A stretch of DNA of 7,854 bases from Gammaproteobacteria bacterium (GTDB lineage: Bacteria > Pseudomonadota > Gammaproteobacteria > Pseudomonadales > UBA3067). Shown piece by piece: positions 6,609 to 7,854 of this stretch. Location: NCBI GenBank assembly GCA_019090565.1, contig JAHRVS010000254.1, forward strand, positions 1 through 7,854. Reading direction: 5' to 3'. The position numbers and the translations under genes are program-made. The number at the start of each line of letters is the position of its first letter. Within the stretch, counting starts at the first letter, position 1. Under the pieces are notes generated by a model. It saw only the letters and a list, made by a program, of their open reading frames with translations, searched no databases and was not told the origin of the DNA.

Positions 6609-6856
6609 ACTACCCCATCGTCATTTTTTTAAATAACGACAACACCTACCGGGTGCTTATCCCTGATTTTGACGACTTATCGTTTAACTGCGAAGATTTA
6701 GACCACGCATTTTCAAAAGCAGACGCTAATATTGTTAAACAAATACGGGCACTCAACAGCGCAGGAAAAGAACTCCCCATCGCCACAGAGCGGGAAAACT
6801 ATATCACCCGCTATCTCGACGCAGTACTTGTAAGTCAAGTAAGCATCACCCTCTAA
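6605..6856 (+). CDS. HicB-like small protein (orphan antitoxin-fold), coupled to alaA
   Basis: The 83-residue product resembles the partial RNase H-like fold of HicB antitoxins. It opens with YPIVIF, then has a charged turn (NNDNTY), a VLIPDF strand (17-22), a helix with regularly spaced alanines (35-49) and a GKELPI turn (54-59), matching the order YPVVIEKD...VPDFPGC...EEAL...DGEPIP that I remember for HicB_lk proteins. The usual PGC after PDF is missing (here DDLSFNC). No DNA-binding helix-turn-helix or ribbon-helix-helix domain follows, only about 25 further residues. HicA, a small protein with a conserved histidine, is not found beside it. The ATG overlaps the alaA stop (ATGA), so expression must follow alaA. 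A regulatory or structural role unrelated to toxin control is possible; the function is unknown. Confidence 0.7.
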   Translation: MNYPIVIFLNNDNTYRVLIPDFDDLSFNCEDLDHAFSKADANIVKQIRALNSAGKELPIATERENYITRYLDAVLVSQVSITL

Positions 6857-6897
6857 TAGACCGTTGAGATTTTACTAGTCCCGTGTCTACGGCATAG

Positions 6898-6951
6898 AAT
6901 CAAGCTAAAAGCACCCATTGACTGCGTGTAAACTCTACTTTTCGCTTGATT
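6898..6951. repeat. Wide inverted repeat downstream of the HicB-like gene
   Basis: AATCAAGC (6898-6905) and GCTTGATT (6944-6951) form a perfect 8-bp inverted repeat with 38 bases between, followed by further Ts on the plus strand. It could be the end of the alaA transcript, but the loop is much longer than in standard intrinsic terminators. The remainder of the 273-bp gap up to the peroxiredoxin holds no gene that I can support. Confidence 0.3.
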
Positions 6952-7072
6952 TTGCCTTGTATCTGGTTCGACTCAGCAAATTTCAATAACCTGCCAGCGC
7001 TAACAGCAGGCGCCAGCAATTAAACTTCACCCACTACCTCTAATTCAATATCGAGATAAAAACCCTGCTCAC

Positions 7073-7098
7073 AAAAAAGGCAGCCGAAGCTGCCTTTT
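7073..7098 (-). terminator. Intrinsic terminator of the peroxiredoxin gene
   Basis: On the minus strand a 6-bp GGCAGC/GCTGCC stem closes on a TTCG tetraloop and is followed at once by six Ts. It begins about 32 bases after the peroxiredoxin stop codon. On the plus strand the same stem (loop CGAA) is followed by four Ts, so it may also stop transcripts arriving from the alaA side. Confidence 0.88.
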
Positions 7099-7129
7099 CG
7101 TAAACTGTTAACGCCGATCAATCGTCAAC

Positions 7130-7732
7130 TTATAACTTGTCAGAATTATCCGCAAGGTAGGAAGCAACGCCATCAGGAGAGGCGCTCATTCCTTTATCAC
7201 CCTTGTTCCAACCAGCAGGACAAACCTCTCCGTGCTCTTCATGGAACTGAAGCGCTTCGACTAAGCGCAGCAGCTCATCCATATTACGGCCAAGAGGAAG
7301 GTCGTTGATAATTTGCGAACGAACTAGACCATTTTTATCAATCAAAAATGCACCGCGAAATGCAACGCCACCAGCTGACTCAACGTCATAAGCTTTGCAA
7401 ATCTCGTGGCTTGTGTCAGCAACCAGCGTGTAGCCCAAGGGCCCAATGCCACCGTTTTCTACAGGAGTATTACGCCATGCGTTATGGGTAAATTGTGAAT
7501 CGATAGAAATACCTAAAACTTCTACGTTCAGGGCTTTAAACTGCTCCATACGGTGATCCAGAGCAATTAACTCTGAAGGGCATACGAAAGTAAAATCAAG
7601 AGGGTAGAAAATAAGCAGGCCATATTTTCCGCTAATTTCTGATGACATTGTCAATGCATCAACAATTTCTCCGTCTGCCTTTACCGCTGCCGCAGTGAAA
7701 TCAGGTGCCTGTTTTCCGACTAATACGCCCAT
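7130..7732 (-). CDS. Typical 2-Cys peroxiredoxin (AhpC/TSA family)
   Basis: Thiol peroxidase reducing hydrogen peroxide, organic peroxides and peroxynitrite in the cytosol. The peroxidatic cysteine is C51 in FYPLDFTFVCPSE, with the supporting P44, T48 and R126 in place. The resolving cysteine is C171 in VCPAGW, so the dimer would form the usual intersubunit disulfide. The 200-residue length is typical of the Prx1/TSA type and longer than E. coli AhpC. The GGIG loop (94-97) associated with over-oxidation sensitivity is present, but the matching C-terminal YF motif reads YL (192-193). The ATG at 7732 has a strong AGGAG (7741-7745) 8 bases upstream. Its reductant partner (AhpF, thioredoxin or another) is not in the window. 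No OxyR site could be recognised in the short upstream region. Confidence 0.95.
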   Translation of the reverse strand: MGVLVGKQAPDFTAAAVKADGEIVDALTMSSEISGKYGLLIFYPLDFTFVCPSELIALDHRMEQFKALNVEVLGISIDSQFTHNAWRNTPVENGGIGPLGYTLVADTSHEICKAYDVESAGGVAFRGAFLIDKNGLVRSQIINDLPLGRNMDELLRLVEALQFHEEHGEVCPAGWNKGDKGMSASPDGVASYLADNSDKL

Positions 7733-7784
7733 GAGGGATTCTCCTTTTTTTATGTTTTAGGTGCTTCTCTGTGACGCTTTTTAC

Positions 7785-7812
7785 AGTATGCGACGACAAG
7801 AAGCAGATTCAA
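7785..7812 (-). promoter_or_regulatory. Tentative peroxiredoxin promoter
   Basis: On the minus strand TTGAAT (7812-7807) and CATACT (7790-7785) are separated by 16 bp, a fair -35 and a four-of-six -10. A start near 7778 would give a leader of about 45 bases ending in the strong ribosome binding site. Other spacings are possible. Confidence 0.3.
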
Positions 7813-7854
7813 TCTAGATTTTTCTGCATGAAACATTACCATCAGACGTCATCG

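Noticed and set aside
6991..7019. GC-rich palindromic words (GCGC, GGCGCC) as a terminator or REP element
   Set aside because: The pairing gives only four consecutive base pairs and no T-run follows.
6857..7072. A HicA toxin gene next to the HicB-like gene
   Set aside because: No open frame of suitable size with a HicA-like glycine-rich start or conserved histidine was seen on either strand.

Overview
The window reads as ordinary chromosome from a gammaproteobacterium, probably a marine pseudomonad or Cellvibrionales-like lineage. The closest matches I can recall for PyrC, RNase T, YhiN/RdsA, AlaA and the peroxiredoxin are all gammaproteobacterial. GC is moderate by eye. I see no phage, IS, CRISPR, tRNA or rRNA, so the lineage call rests on protein resemblance alone.

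Layout. Bases 63-2993 are a tight rightward cluster: pyrC (pyrimidine synthesis), rnt (tRNA and rRNA 3' maturation) and a YhiN/RdsA-type flavoprotein (23S rRNA dihydrouridine synthase family). Gaps are 51 and 27 bp, so it may be one operon. Facing it from the right (3075-4541, minus) is a 488-residue MFS transporter of the nitrate/nitrite porter (NNP) type with unusual changes in its signature motifs. An 822-bp stretch without a convincing gene (4542-5363) then separates this transporter from alaA (5364-6608, plus). On the transporter side this stretch holds a perfect TATAAT box inside a 7-bp dyad and a 24-bp imperfect direct repeat in the leader. On the alaA side it holds a short direct repeat, a hairpin with a T-run and a small upstream ORF. 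alaA overlaps by 4 bp a small HicB-like gene with no HicA partner in view. After a 273-bp gap a typical 2-Cys peroxiredoxin (7130-7732, minus) closes the window, with a clear UUCG-loop terminator and a strong ribosome binding site.

How the genes work together. pyrC, rnt and rdsA link pyrimidine supply with stable-RNA processing and modification, which fits growth-related co-expression. AlaA makes alanine from pyruvate and glutamate. The transporter would be a nitrogen-acquisition gene if it were a nitrate porter, but no nitrate reductase gene is in view and its second substrate-binding arginine is a cysteine. The most interesting points are that transporter and its leader, and the HicB-like protein translationally coupled to alaA. 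I found no large undescribed system.
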